Below are positions 8,825 through 16,825 of a stretch of DNA of 64,000 nucleotides, in pieces. The DNA is from an uncultured Atopobium sp. (lineage in GTDB: Bacteria; Actinomycetota; Coriobacteriia; Coriobacteriales; Atopobiaceae): positions 1 to 64,000 of the forward strand of contig CAMPVF010000010.1 in the NCBI GenBank assembly GCA_946997485.1, in the 5' to 3' direction. The notes beneath the pieces are model-generated. The model was given only the letters and a program-made list of their open reading frames with translations, had not been told where the DNA came from and did not search any database. The first letter of the stretch is position 1; every line of letters starts with the position of its first letter. A program made the position numbers and the translations under genes.

Positions 8825-8944
8825 TACAAATCACAAAATCTCATAAACTACACTTAGGTTTTCTTCATTGGTGAATGTTAGGAACGCTGCACCACAGATG
8901 CGCGGTAATGCGCCGCCGGTAATGCGTGGCGTAATATGCTGCTG

Positions 8945-10972
8945 TTAATGCGCCGCTTGGGCTACTGTATGAGCTGCGTCATAGTTGTTGTCGCTGCTGT
9001 CATCCTGCAATAAAAGCGCCTGCTGATACAGGCCATTATCATAAAAACCCAGCATACGATAGTAATTTCGCGTTCCAACCGCCGATATAACATTTATTTT
9101 TGTATACCCGTGCGCGCGTGCAATTTCTTTTGCACGCTGCACAAGCTGCTTTCCTAATCCATGGTGCTGAGCATTTCCGGCATCGTCCTGCGTGACGCGT
9201 GCCACCGTACCATACACATGTACCTCGCGAATCATTGCTTCACCCTCATGGATGGGCAGCGCCGCGCTTGGTTGCGCTGCGCCCACCGTCGCACTCATCG
9301 CCGCGCCCGCAGCCATAGCTGTATCCGTAGCTGCAGCCGCAGCCGCATTTCCTTGCGCGTTTCCGTACGTACGCAACGCATGCTCAAACGGCAGAGAAAG
9401 ACGCAAAAAGCCTGCAATGTGATAGTCTTTATCAACCCATTGCAAAAAATACTCCTGTGACACTGCCGTTGTAAAAGGAATCACATCCATGCGAAGCGAC
9501 GCGGGATTAAGGGCGCTACCAGCAATTTCACGCATGCGAATTTCGCGCACACGACCCTGCGACGAGACTGCACAGCGCGCAGCAATAGTGGTTTCAACCA
9601 GCTGCCGCAAGTTTGGTTTTTTATTGCCTGCCACAATATCGCTTGATGCAATGTCGCGAATCATACGAGAAATACGGGTATACGCAGGCGTTTGAAGCAC
9701 GTCGTCTACCAGCACATCTACCAATTCTTCGGGGGTATATGCCTGCCATGCCTGCGTTTGAAAACAGCGACATAAGTGCGCAGACGATACAAGCACACAC
9801 GGATAGAGCTTAACTTCGTCGGGAAGATAGCGCGCATCCGAAACAAGCTCGCGAAAATCGGCCTTATCGAGAGCAGGTGTTGAACCCATAAGATTTACCA
9901 TAGCATGCACGTGAATTTTAAAGCCAAACAGCCGCAGCAGCGCAAACGCGCGGTCGATGTCCTCGCGCGTGCCCCGACGATGATTAATGCTGCGAATGTG
10001 CTGGTTGAGCACCTGAATACCCATCTGCACTTTTGTTGCGCCAAGCGCGCGCATAAGACGAAGGTTATCAGCTGTTATAGTGTCGGGCCTTGTTTCGATA
10101 ACAAGACCAACCACACGATGGTGCGAACTTTCGTTTATGTGCTGCTCATGCGCAACATCATCAAGCGTTGCCACCTGATGCAAGGCAAGCTGCCGCCACG
10201 AGGGGCTTGCCGCATAGCTTGCATAAAACGCATCGTTATACGAGGTATCGCCCTTGTCGATAGCCGCCTGCAAGCTGGTGTACTGCTCGGCACGCACCTT
10301 AGCATCAAGCACAAGCCCGCACTCTTGATATACCTGCGCGCACGCACGCCGCTCATCGGTACTTGCATAGCCGCAGTTAAGCGCCCTAAATACCTCGCGC
10401 ACAAACCACATTTGGTATGCCTTGGGGTAGTCGCTCCACGTGCCACCCAAAATAATGATTTCAATTTTATCGGTAGGATGACCCATATTCATAAGCGCTT
10501 GCAAACGCAAACTTGTTTGCAAAAATGGGTCGAATAAACACTGCTCAGCACGCTGGCAGGCGGGCTCATTTGCCATGTAACTTTTTGGCATGCGAATATC
10601 ATTCGGGCAAAAAATGCAATTTGAGCTGCACGGCCACGGCTTTGTAAGAATGGTTATTGTTGCAACACCCGACGCTGTGCGGCGCGGCTTTATGCGCAGT
10701 GTTTGCAAAAGATCGCGTTCGAGCTGCGGCGTTATCTGCCAGGATTCCCAGCGCGCAGGATCGTAATATTTAATTTCCATATAGCGTGGTATAAGCTGTT
10801 TTTTTGACGTGTGATCGGCGTCGCTCGTAATGCCCTGATTGCACGCGTTTAAAAACGAGTTGAGCTCAGAAGCAGAGAGCACGCCCACCTGCGCCACGTG
10901 CGCGATGAGTTTGCGCAAAACCGTGTCGATAGTTGGCGTGGTATGATATATGTAATCTGGTGTAGTAGTCAT
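8945..10972 (-). CDS. elp3: Elp3-type radical SAM / GNAT tRNA uridine-34 carboxymethylating enzyme
   Basis: Elp3 uses a radical SAM domain and an acetyl-CoA-binding GNAT domain to add a carboxymethyl group to C5 of wobble uridine 34 in tRNA. In bacteria and archaea it works without the other Elongator subunits. The 675-residue product shows the cluster cysteines CSSNCIFC near 115-122, GGTWSDYP, the GLVIETRPD and VQMGIQV motifs, KLYPC, then REVHVYG and the GNAT end GTRNYYRMLGFY. An Ala-rich linker of roughly 40 residues interrupts the region before REVHVYG. The start is uncertain: ATG 10972 begins the conserved region, but no clear ribosome site precedes it, and in-frame ATGs upstream reach 11044. 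The gene is divergent from a Trm9-like methyltransferase gene, which suggests a joint pathway. Confidence 0.92.
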   Translation of the reverse strand: MTTTPDYIYHTTPTIDTVLRKLIAHVAQVGVLSASELNSFLNACNQGITSDADHTSKKQLIPRYMEIKYYDPARWESWQITPQLERDLLQTLRIKPRRTASGVATITILTKPWPCSSNCIFCPNDIRMPKSYMANEPACQRAEQCLFDPFLQTSLRLQALMNMGHPTDKIEIIILGGTWSDYPKAYQMWFVREVFRALNCGYASTDERRACAQVYQECGLVLDAKVRAEQYTSLQAAIDKGDTSYNDAFYASYAASPSWRQLALHQVATLDDVAHEQHINESSHHRVVGLVIETRPDTITADNLRLMRALGATKVQMGIQVLNQHIRSINHRRGTREDIDRAFALLRLFGFKIHVHAMVNLMGSTPALDKADFRELVSDARYLPDEVKLYPCVLVSSAHLCRCFQTQAWQAYTPEELVDVLVDDVLQTPAYTRISRMIRDIASSDIVAGNKKPNLRQLVETTIAARCAVSSQGRVREIRMREIAGSALNPASLRMDVIPFTTAVSQEYFLQWVDKDYHIAGFLRLSLPFEHALRTYGNAQGNAAAAAATDTAMAAGAAMSATVGAAQPSAALPIHEGEAMIREVHVYGTVARVTQDDAGNAQHHGLGKQLVQRAKEIARAHGYTKINVISAVGTRNYYRMLGFYDNGLYQQALLLQDDSSDNNYDAAHTVAQAAH

Positions 10973-11031
10973 AGTGTTAGTGTAGCGCATGTAAGCGCAC
11001 ATATCCCCCATTGCAGAAAGATTGATAGTCG

Positions 11032-12138
11032 GTGAAGAAAACAACCATACAAACGCTCATTGAACTCACGAGCGAATTTTATGCGCATGAAGCGCAGTCG
11101 TTTTCGGATAGCCGCAAACAGCCGTGGGACGGCTGGCATGAGGCGATCGACTATCTACGTGCACATGCGCTGCCGCCGTTTGGAACGCGTACCGGGTGCA
11201 ACGCGGGCGGCGGCTATGGTGCGGATAGTGATGCAGACGCTGGTGCGGATGCTGGTGCGGACGCAACCACGGGCGCGGCAGGCAAAACCACCACACAGCC
11301 ATTTTGCTGCATTGATGTAGCATGTGGCAACCTGCGTTTTTTGCATTTTCTTTGTGCGTATATGCAAACAGCTACCCCTACAAAAAACGCGTCGCACAAT
11401 ACACCAGCGCCGCAGAGTAATACGTTTTTATACATTGGCATAGATAAGCAGCCCGAACTTACCGCACGCGGAATAGCGGCTATGGGCGATGTGGCAATGC
11501 GCGATGCGGAAAAACAAGCCGTGCCACACATAACACTCTACACACACGATATTCTGAGCTGCGCGCTTGAAGGCACGCCGGCGCTTCCTTGCCTTACGCA
11601 CCAGGCTGATATGCTCGTGTGCTTTGGTTTTATGCACCACATACCAAGCGCTGCGTTGCGGGCACACGTGCTTGCAGAGCTTTGCGCACAGATAAAACCG
11701 GGCGGCGTTATGATACTTTCGTTTTGGTGCTTTGCACAAAGCGCGCAAGGAGCCGCAAAAGCAGCGCGCGAAACTATGCACGCGTTTGAGGCACTTACAG
11801 CACGTGCAGAAAGCGGTGCAGAAGGCAGTGTAAAAGGCAGTGCAAAAGGCGATGTAGAGGGCGGTGTAAAAGGCAGTGCAAAAGGCGATGTAGAGGGCGG
11901 TGTAAAAGGCAGTGCAGCTAACAAACCTCTGCTTAACGCCGAAGATTTTGAGCCCAACGATTTTATGCTTGGGTGGAAACACACGCAAGGCGTTATGCGC
12001 TATGCTCACAGCTTTACCGAAACAGAAGCGCTGCAGCTTATAGCAGGTGTATCGCAACTTTCGTATTGCACACATTGGTATGCTGATGGCAAAGACAATC
12101 GCTCAAACTTATATGTTATTGCACAAAAAACGGCATAA
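11032..12138 (+). CDS. Class I SAM methyltransferase resembling Trm9/ABH8 wobble-uridine methyltransferases
   Basis: A 368-residue SAM-dependent methyltransferase starting at GTG. The N-terminus carries FSDSRKQPW (about 24-32), like the FSxTRxKPWP signature of eukaryotic Trm9/ABH8. Motif I is IDVACGN near 94, HH near 200 matches the family's VHH, and KPGG lies near 221. The C-terminus has RYAHSFTETEAL and DNRSNLYVI, again Trm9-like. Trm9 methylates cm5U34 in tRNA to mcm5U34. The gene is divergent from elp3, which makes cm5U, so the same reaction is a reasonable hypothesis. Two low-complexity inserts are odd: an Ala/Asp/Gly stretch near 62-85 and an in-frame 12-bp-repeat linker near 264-295. 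Methyltransferase fold is confident; the specific target is inference. Confidence 0.72.
   Translation: MKKTTIQTLIELTSEFYAHEAQSFSDSRKQPWDGWHEAIDYLRAHALPPFGTRTGCNAGGGYGADSDADAGADAGADATTGAAGKTTTQPFCCIDVACGNLRFLHFLCAYMQTATPTKNASHNTPAPQSNTFLYIGIDKQPELTARGIAAMGDVAMRDAEKQAVPHITLYTHDILSCALEGTPALPCLTHQADMLVCFGFMHHIPSAALRAHVLAELCAQIKPGGVMILSFWCFAQSAQGAAKAARETMHAFEALTARAESGAEGSVKGSAKGDVEGGVKGSAKGDVEGGVKGSAANKPLLNAEDFEPNDFMLGWKHTQGVMRYAHSFTETEALQLIAGVSQLSYCTHWYADGKDNRSNLYVIAQKTA
11823..11916 (+). repeat. In-frame 12-bp minisatellite inside the methyltransferase gene
   Basis: The unit GGCAGTGCAAAA, with variants such as GGCGATGTAGAG and GGCGGTGTAAAA, repeats about eight times, partly as a 36-bp higher-order unit at 11836-11871 and 11872-11907. 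It encodes four-residue steps GSVK/GSAK/GDVE/GGVK between the catalytic core and the C-terminal motifs. Copy changes would keep the frame. Confidence 0.9.
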
Positions 12139-12263
12139 GGCACAGGTAAACGTAGGCACACATATGCGTAACCACACACAAGTAAAGCAGACAGCCTGAG
12201 CAAAACCTTTACACTTACGCAGGTACAAAGAAGTGCTCCCAAACACGCGCAAAACAAGGTGCT

Positions 12264-13091
12264 TTACGAGCGTGCGGCAGACGTATGCGTATTAATCCAC
12301 GACCAGGTAGATGGCCAAAATTCGCAAGCCGGATCGACCAGATCCATATGATCGCAACTCGCAAGAATCTGTGCATCAACATGCCCAAAATGCTGCGGAT
12401 TTTGCAAATAATCGAGCGTGTGCGTAAGCGAAATCTCGGGGTCTTGCGCACCGTGCACAATAAGGCAGGGCACCTGAACAGCGGGTTGATAAAACGGCGA
12501 CGCACTCATGAGCAAATTGGGCGTTGCATCCTCGCCAAAATACACTTTTGCGGCATCATCGCCCTTACCCTCGTTATACACACGGGCAGCGTTGGTAACG
12601 GGCGCAAGCGCAACCACCACATCAAAATCGTTTGCAGAAAGAAGCACAAGACCGCCGCCAACCGAATGGCCAAGCGCGACAAGCTGCGCGTGCGGATAGC
12701 GAGCGCGAATAGCTGCAATGGCACAGCGAACGTCTGAGAGAGGCTGTGGCCAAGGAGCATGCGCGCCACGACGATACTCAACGCACGCAACCGTTTCTCC
12801 CCTATCTATCAGCCATTTTGCAACATCAAGACGGCGATGAACGTCGATGTCTTGGCGCCAGTAGCCGCCGTGCACGATAACGATAACGCGAGCGGGATCG
12901 GCTTGTGCGGGCGCAGGTTGAGCTGCGTCAGGCGCTGGCGCGGTTACAGGTGCAGCGTGCACAGGTGAAGCATCGTAATAATCAATAAAACAATCGGCAT
13001 CGTCGGCGTAATATTCGGTATGTGCCCTATTAAGCAGCTCGCGTACAACCGCAGCTGGCGTGGGTTCGTGCACTTTTGCAACCAAACTCAT
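12264..13091 (-). CDS. Alpha/beta hydrolase, kynurenine-formamidase-like esterase
   Basis: A 275-residue cytoplasmic serine hydrolase. It has the HGGYW oxyanion motif at about 74-78, nucleophile Ser143 in GHSVGG, and candidate acid and base Asp217 (GAQDPE) and His248 (CDHMD). HGGYW is typical of kynurenine formamidase and related carboxylesterases, but no tryptophan-degradation genes are nearby, so the substrate is open. A Pro/Ala insert (about 44-66) before the core is one of several low-complexity insertions in enzymes of this window. The ATG has AAAGGAG close upstream. It is convergent with the methyltransferase gene and follows the M20 gene. Confidence 0.8.
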   Translation of the reverse strand: MSLVAKVHEPTPAAVVRELLNRAHTEYYADDADCFIDYYDASPVHAAPVTAPAPDAAQPAPAQADPARVIVIVHGGYWRQDIDVHRRLDVAKWLIDRGETVACVEYRRGAHAPWPQPLSDVRCAIAAIRARYPHAQLVALGHSVGGGLVLLSANDFDVVVALAPVTNAARVYNEGKGDDAAKVYFGEDATPNLLMSASPFYQPAVQVPCLIVHGAQDPEISLTHTLDYLQNPQHFGHVDAQILASCDHMDLVDPACEFWPSTWSWINTHTSAARS

Positions 13092-13219
13092 AACGCTCCT
13101 TTAGTAAACGTAAAACATAAAAACGGACAAGTCAGAAAGCCACAGGCTTATGCTACCAGGCTCACACAAACAGCCTCACACAAGCAGACTAAGAGCCCGC
13201 AGGTAAAACCCCAGGTAAC

Positions 13220-14530
13220 CTAAGAAGCCAGCCACGCTGACGCGGCCACCACTACGGCGCTCACACCGCAATTAAGCGTTGGCTGCAAATCGGGCGTAAA
13301 GAACGGACTATGATTTGCGGGGGCATGAGCCACATCGGCAAAGCCACCCAACGTCCAAAACGTGTACGGGCAGCCCCACTCATCGGGGATGTACGAAAAG
13401 TCTTCAGACACACTTTGCGGCTCACCCAAAAGCGCGTGTTCACCAAAACATGCCGCAAACGCTTCTTGCACGCGCGGCGTGGTTTGAGCATCGTTGCTGG
13501 TAAGAGGGCCTCTATCAAAATATTCAATATCAGGCGGCTGCGTGCACCCTGCAGCGTCACATTCCGCACGCACAATGCGCTCAATCGCCGCAAAAAGACG
13601 TTTTTCGAGCTGTGCATTATAAGTGCGCGTGTTGAGCAGCAACACGGCGGTATCGGGTATGATATTTGCCTTGCTACCTGCCGAAACAGAGCCAATCGTA
13701 AGCACAACGCGCTCGTCTGAAGGCATCTCGCGCGACACAATGGTTTGCAGGCGCATAATAACACTTGCGGCAAGTACCACAGGGTCGATACCAAGTTCGG
13801 GCATGCTACCGTGGGAACCTTTACCGTGAAGCGTAATGCGGATGGAATATGCGGCCGAGAAAAATGGCCCCACCTTTGTTGCAACACAGCCAGAAGGCAG
13901 CGTGGGCATAACATGCTGACCCAAATACACGTCGGGCTTCTCAAACTGCGTACAAAGCCCTTCGCGAATGAGTGAAAGCGCACCTTGGCCAACCTCTTCT
14001 GCCGGCTGAAACACGCCCATAAACGTGCCGTGCCACGCGTCTTTGTGAGCGGCAAACGCATGCAGTGCCGAAAGCAAACTCATAATGTGAAAGTCGTGAC
14101 CGCAGGCGTGCGTCATAGGAACAGTGGCACCGCTTGCAGGGTCGGTCATGGTAAACGTAGATGCATACGGCTTTCCGGACGCCTCTTTAACGGGAAGACC
14201 GTCGATGTCGGCGCGCATGCACACGCAAGGACCATCGCCATTTTTAATGCGTGCAACAAGCCCCGTTTTGCCAATGCGCACAACCTCAATGTTGGCAGAA
14301 GTTAGGTCGTTAAAAATGCGCTGCGATGTCCACTCTTCCAAAAATGCCAGCTCAGGATGGTTGTGAAACTCCTTATAGAGCGCCTCGCGCGCGGCTTGTG
14401 TTGCATCAAGATTGCTCAACACGCGCTTTGCACAGGCGCACATTTGCTGTGCTGTTGGCTTTGGTGTGAGCTGTGCTGTTGGCTTTGGTGTGGATGCTGG
14501 GGTGGGACGATTGTTGCTGGTAGACGCCAT
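13220..14530 (-). CDS. M20 family metallo-amidohydrolase
   Basis: A zinc or manganese amidohydrolase of the M20D group (hippurate hydrolase, N-acyl-amino-acid deacylases), cytoplasmic. ATG 14530 gives 436 residues starting MASTSNNRPT; the open frame upstream runs through repeats and is unlikely to be translated. Metal-site motifs are visible: HACGHD at 141-146, RADIDGLP near 106-113, the catalytic QPAEE near 175-179, and a late HSPFF. The dimerisation lid domain sits in the middle. A duplicated PKPTAQ stretch at the N-terminus comes from a 24-bp tandem repeat at 14447-14494. The natural substrate cannot be told. The ribosome site is weak. Confidence 0.88.
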   Translation of the reverse strand: MASTSNNRPTPASTPKPTAQLTPKPTAQQMCACAKRVLSNLDATQAAREALYKEFHNHPELAFLEEWTSQRIFNDLTSANIEVVRIGKTGLVARIKNGDGPCVCMRADIDGLPVKEASGKPYASTFTMTDPASGATVPMTHACGHDFHIMSLLSALHAFAAHKDAWHGTFMGVFQPAEEVGQGALSLIREGLCTQFEKPDVYLGQHVMPTLPSGCVATKVGPFFSAAYSIRITLHGKGSHGSMPELGIDPVVLAASVIMRLQTIVSREMPSDERVVLTIGSVSAGSKANIIPDTAVLLLNTRTYNAQLEKRLFAAIERIVRAECDAAGCTQPPDIEYFDRGPLTSNDAQTTPRVQEAFAACFGEHALLGEPQSVSEDFSYIPDEWGCPYTFWTLGGFADVAHAPANHSPFFTPDLQPTLNCGVSAVVVAASAWLAS

Positions 14531-14817
14531 AATTACTTCGATTCTTACGAGAGGATATTGAAAAGATAGTAAAGAAATTGCAATGCATAACGCAGCGGTC
14601 ATGCGTAGATGAACTAACATGCGTATGAGAGCTGCCGTGGTATACAGCACCGAGTGCGCCGTTTGCGCAGCGCACTCGGTTTCATGTAAACGTACTATCC
14701 GCAAGATGAGAATACCCTGCGGAGAATAACCCGCGCACGTAGCTGCACGTAGCTGCACGTAGCTGCACGTAGCTGCCGCGGAGATGAGCGCCCATATGGG
14801 GCGCCACGCGCTACAAA
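14531..14817. other. Intergenic region between thrS and the M20 gene: hairpins and 10-bp repeats
   Basis: It contains four copies of the decamer GCACGTAGCT at 14735-14776. A 10-bp perfect stem lies at 14650-14679 (CCGAGTGCGC with GCGCACTCGG), without a good T run on the minus strand. A GC-rich hairpin sits around the 14790s, just after the thrS stop (GCGCCC with GGGGCGC). One of these may end thrS transcription. No gene was seen. Confidence 0.5.
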
Positions 14818-16587
14818 CTAATCGTCTTTACGCGCGGCAATTTGACGTTGAAGCAGGGCAACAAAATCGTCAAACGCATATTGCGTAGTAGTGTTGGAGC
14901 GGTCGCGCACAGAAATATTGCCTGCTTGCGCCTCCTGTTCGCCCACAATAAGCATGTAAGGCACGCGATCGATTGAGCGTGCTTCGCGAATTTTATAGCC
15001 AATTTTTTCGTCACGATCGTCGAGCTTTACTCTAATTTTAAGCTTGAGCAGTTTTTGCGTGAGCTCGCGCGCGTAATCACGCGTTTTTTCGGACACAGGC
15101 AACACTTTTACCTGCAGCGGAGCAAGCCAAACGGGGAATTTTCCTTCGTATTGCTCAATAAGCATACCAATAAAGCGCTCAAACGAACCAAAGCCAGCGC
15201 GGTGAATCATAATTGGGCGCTTCTTTTGGCCATCGCTATCAACGTATTCAAGGTTAAAGTTGTGCGGGAATTGGAAGTCGAGCTGAATGGTACCGCATTG
15301 CCAGGTGCGTCCCAAACAATCCTTAAGGTGGAAGTCGATTTTAGGACCGTAAAATGCACCGTCACCCTCGTTAATGGTGTAATCAAGACCCATTGTCTCA
15401 AGCGCATCGCGCAAACCGGCTTCAGCAGTTGCCCAATCTTCATCGGAGCCCATCGAATTTTCGGGGCGCGTAGAAAGTTCAACTTTGTATGGGAAACCAA
15501 ACTGCTTGTAATACGCAGAAATGAGCTCGGTAACTTCGCGTACCTCGTCACAAATTTGGTCGGGACGAATAAACAAGTGCGCATCGTCTTGCGTAAATTC
15601 GCGCACACGGAACAAACCGTGCAGGGTACCTTTAAGCTCGTGGCGGTGGTCGAGACCAGCTTCTGCCAGCTTAAGGGGCAAATCGCGATAAGAGCGCGGC
15701 TTGCTCATGTACACCAAACACGCACCCGGGCAGTTCATCGGCTTAATTGCAAAGTCTTCGTCGTCGATAACAGTTGTGTACATATTTTCTTTGTAGTGAT
15801 CCCAGTGACCTGAGGTTTCCCACAATTTACGCGACAAAATAATAGGCGTTTGAATTTGTTCATAACCGTACTGATCTTGCATTTCTTGCCAGTACTTCAT
15901 AAGTTCATTGCGAATGCGCATACCATTAGGAAGCCAAAACGGGAAGCCCGGACCAGCTTCGTTAAGCATGAACAAATCCATTTCCTTACCAATTTTGCGG
16001 TGATCGCGCTTTTCAGCTTCGGCTATAAGACGCTCGTATTCAGCAAGTTCTTCTTTGGTGTCAAACGCAACGCCGCTAATACGCGTAAGCATTTCGTTGT
16101 CACTATTTGCTTTCCAGTACGCGCCCGAAATACCCGTTAACTTGAACGCGCGCAGCTTAGAGGTGTAGCACACGTGCGGACCGGTGCACATATCAACGTA
16201 TTCGCCCTGCTTATAAAAGGTAAGACGGGTCGACTCAGGAAAATCGGCAATGTGTTCAACTTTGAACCGCTCGCCACGCTCGTTCAAAAATGCGATTGCC
16301 TCGGCACGCGGAAGTTCAAATGTTTCAACCTTAAGATTTTCTTTTGCGATTTTTTTCATTTCGGCTTCGATAGCGGGCAAATCGTCTTCGCTAATTTTTA
16401 CACCCTCGCCAAACGACATATCATAATAAAAGCCGTTTTCGGTAGCTGGACCGTAGGCAAAGTGGGTGTTGGGATACAAGCGCTTTACTGCTTGAGCCAG
16501 CAGGTGCGCACACGAATGGCGAATGGTGTGAGTTTGTTCTTCTTGTGAACATTCTGCGACGTGGCCATCGTTATAAAGAATTTTCAT
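14818..16587 (-). CDS. thrS: Threonyl-tRNA synthetase lacking the N-terminal TGS domain
   Basis: Charges tRNA-Thr with threonine. The 589-residue product is shorter than the usual roughly 640. It begins MKILYNDGHVAEC and reaches the editing-domain motif HSCAHLLAQAV within about 30 residues, so the N-terminal TGS domain is absent or reduced to a stub. The editing domain (zinc-like His/Cys residues in YVDMCTGPHV), the class II catalytic core (CLVYMSKPRSYRDLP, HRHELKGTLHGLFRVREF, ending with motif 3 around HRAGFGSFERFIGML) and the anticodon-binding domain are all present. GGAAAGG precedes the ATG. The leader carries a strong hairpin at 16643-16686 but no T-box core, and the gene is divergent from pepC. 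Confidence 0.97.
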   Translation of the reverse strand: MKILYNDGHVAECSQEEQTHTIRHSCAHLLAQAVKRLYPNTHFAYGPATENGFYYDMSFGEGVKISEDDLPAIEAEMKKIAKENLKVETFELPRAEAIAFLNERGERFKVEHIADFPESTRLTFYKQGEYVDMCTGPHVCYTSKLRAFKLTGISGAYWKANSDNEMLTRISGVAFDTKEELAEYERLIAEAEKRDHRKIGKEMDLFMLNEAGPGFPFWLPNGMRIRNELMKYWQEMQDQYGYEQIQTPIILSRKLWETSGHWDHYKENMYTTVIDDEDFAIKPMNCPGACLVYMSKPRSYRDLPLKLAEAGLDHRHELKGTLHGLFRVREFTQDDAHLFIRPDQICDEVREVTELISAYYKQFGFPYKVELSTRPENSMGSDEDWATAEAGLRDALETMGLDYTINEGDGAFYGPKIDFHLKDCLGRTWQCGTIQLDFQFPHNFNLEYVDSDGQKKRPIMIHRAGFGSFERFIGMLIEQYEGKFPVWLAPLQVKVLPVSEKTRDYARELTQKLLKLKIRVKLDDRDEKIGYKIREARSIDRVPYMLIVGEQEAQAGNISVRDRSNTTTQYAFDDFVALLQRQIAARKDD

Positions 16588-16642
16588 GAGTCGCCTTTCC
16601 GCAGTTCAAACAACCACAACATGCTTGAGCTGCTATGAGCTT

Positions 16643-16686
16643 TTGTGCACCATATGCAGCATTTGCATATGTACGTACGTGCACAA
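16643..16686 (-). promoter_or_regulatory. Long imperfect palindrome in the thrS leader
   Basis: Two consecutive 8-bp inverted repeats nest here. TTGTGCAC (16643-16650) pairs with GTGCACAA (16679-16686). CATATGCA (16651-16658) pairs with TGCATATG (16664-16671). One side carries a 7-base bulge. As RNA it would form a 16-bp hairpin about 55 bases before the thrS start. It could be an operator or a leader structure sensing ThrRS or tRNA; neither is shown. Confidence 0.55.
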
Positions 16687-16769
16687 ATAGTAACCTTACA
16701 GTAGGTGAAGTGTAGCACAAGTCGTTACCATTACGTTTAATTTTGCCAACTGATAACACAGCTTTCATA

Positions 16770-16799
16770 TTGCATGGTAAGGTTGTATCACGCTACAGT
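16770..16799 (+). promoter_or_regulatory. Candidate pepC promoter
   Basis: TTGCAT (16770-16775) and TACAGT (16794-16799) are separated by 18 bases and lie about 27 bases before the pepC start. Called from consensus and spacing only. Confidence 0.4.
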
Positions 16800-16825
16800 A
16801 CACAGACACGAAAGAACGGAGTTTT

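Noticed and set aside
14531..14758. N-terminal extension of the M20 protein
   Set aside because: It would translate through hairpins and intergenic sequence; family similarity begins after the ATG at 14530.
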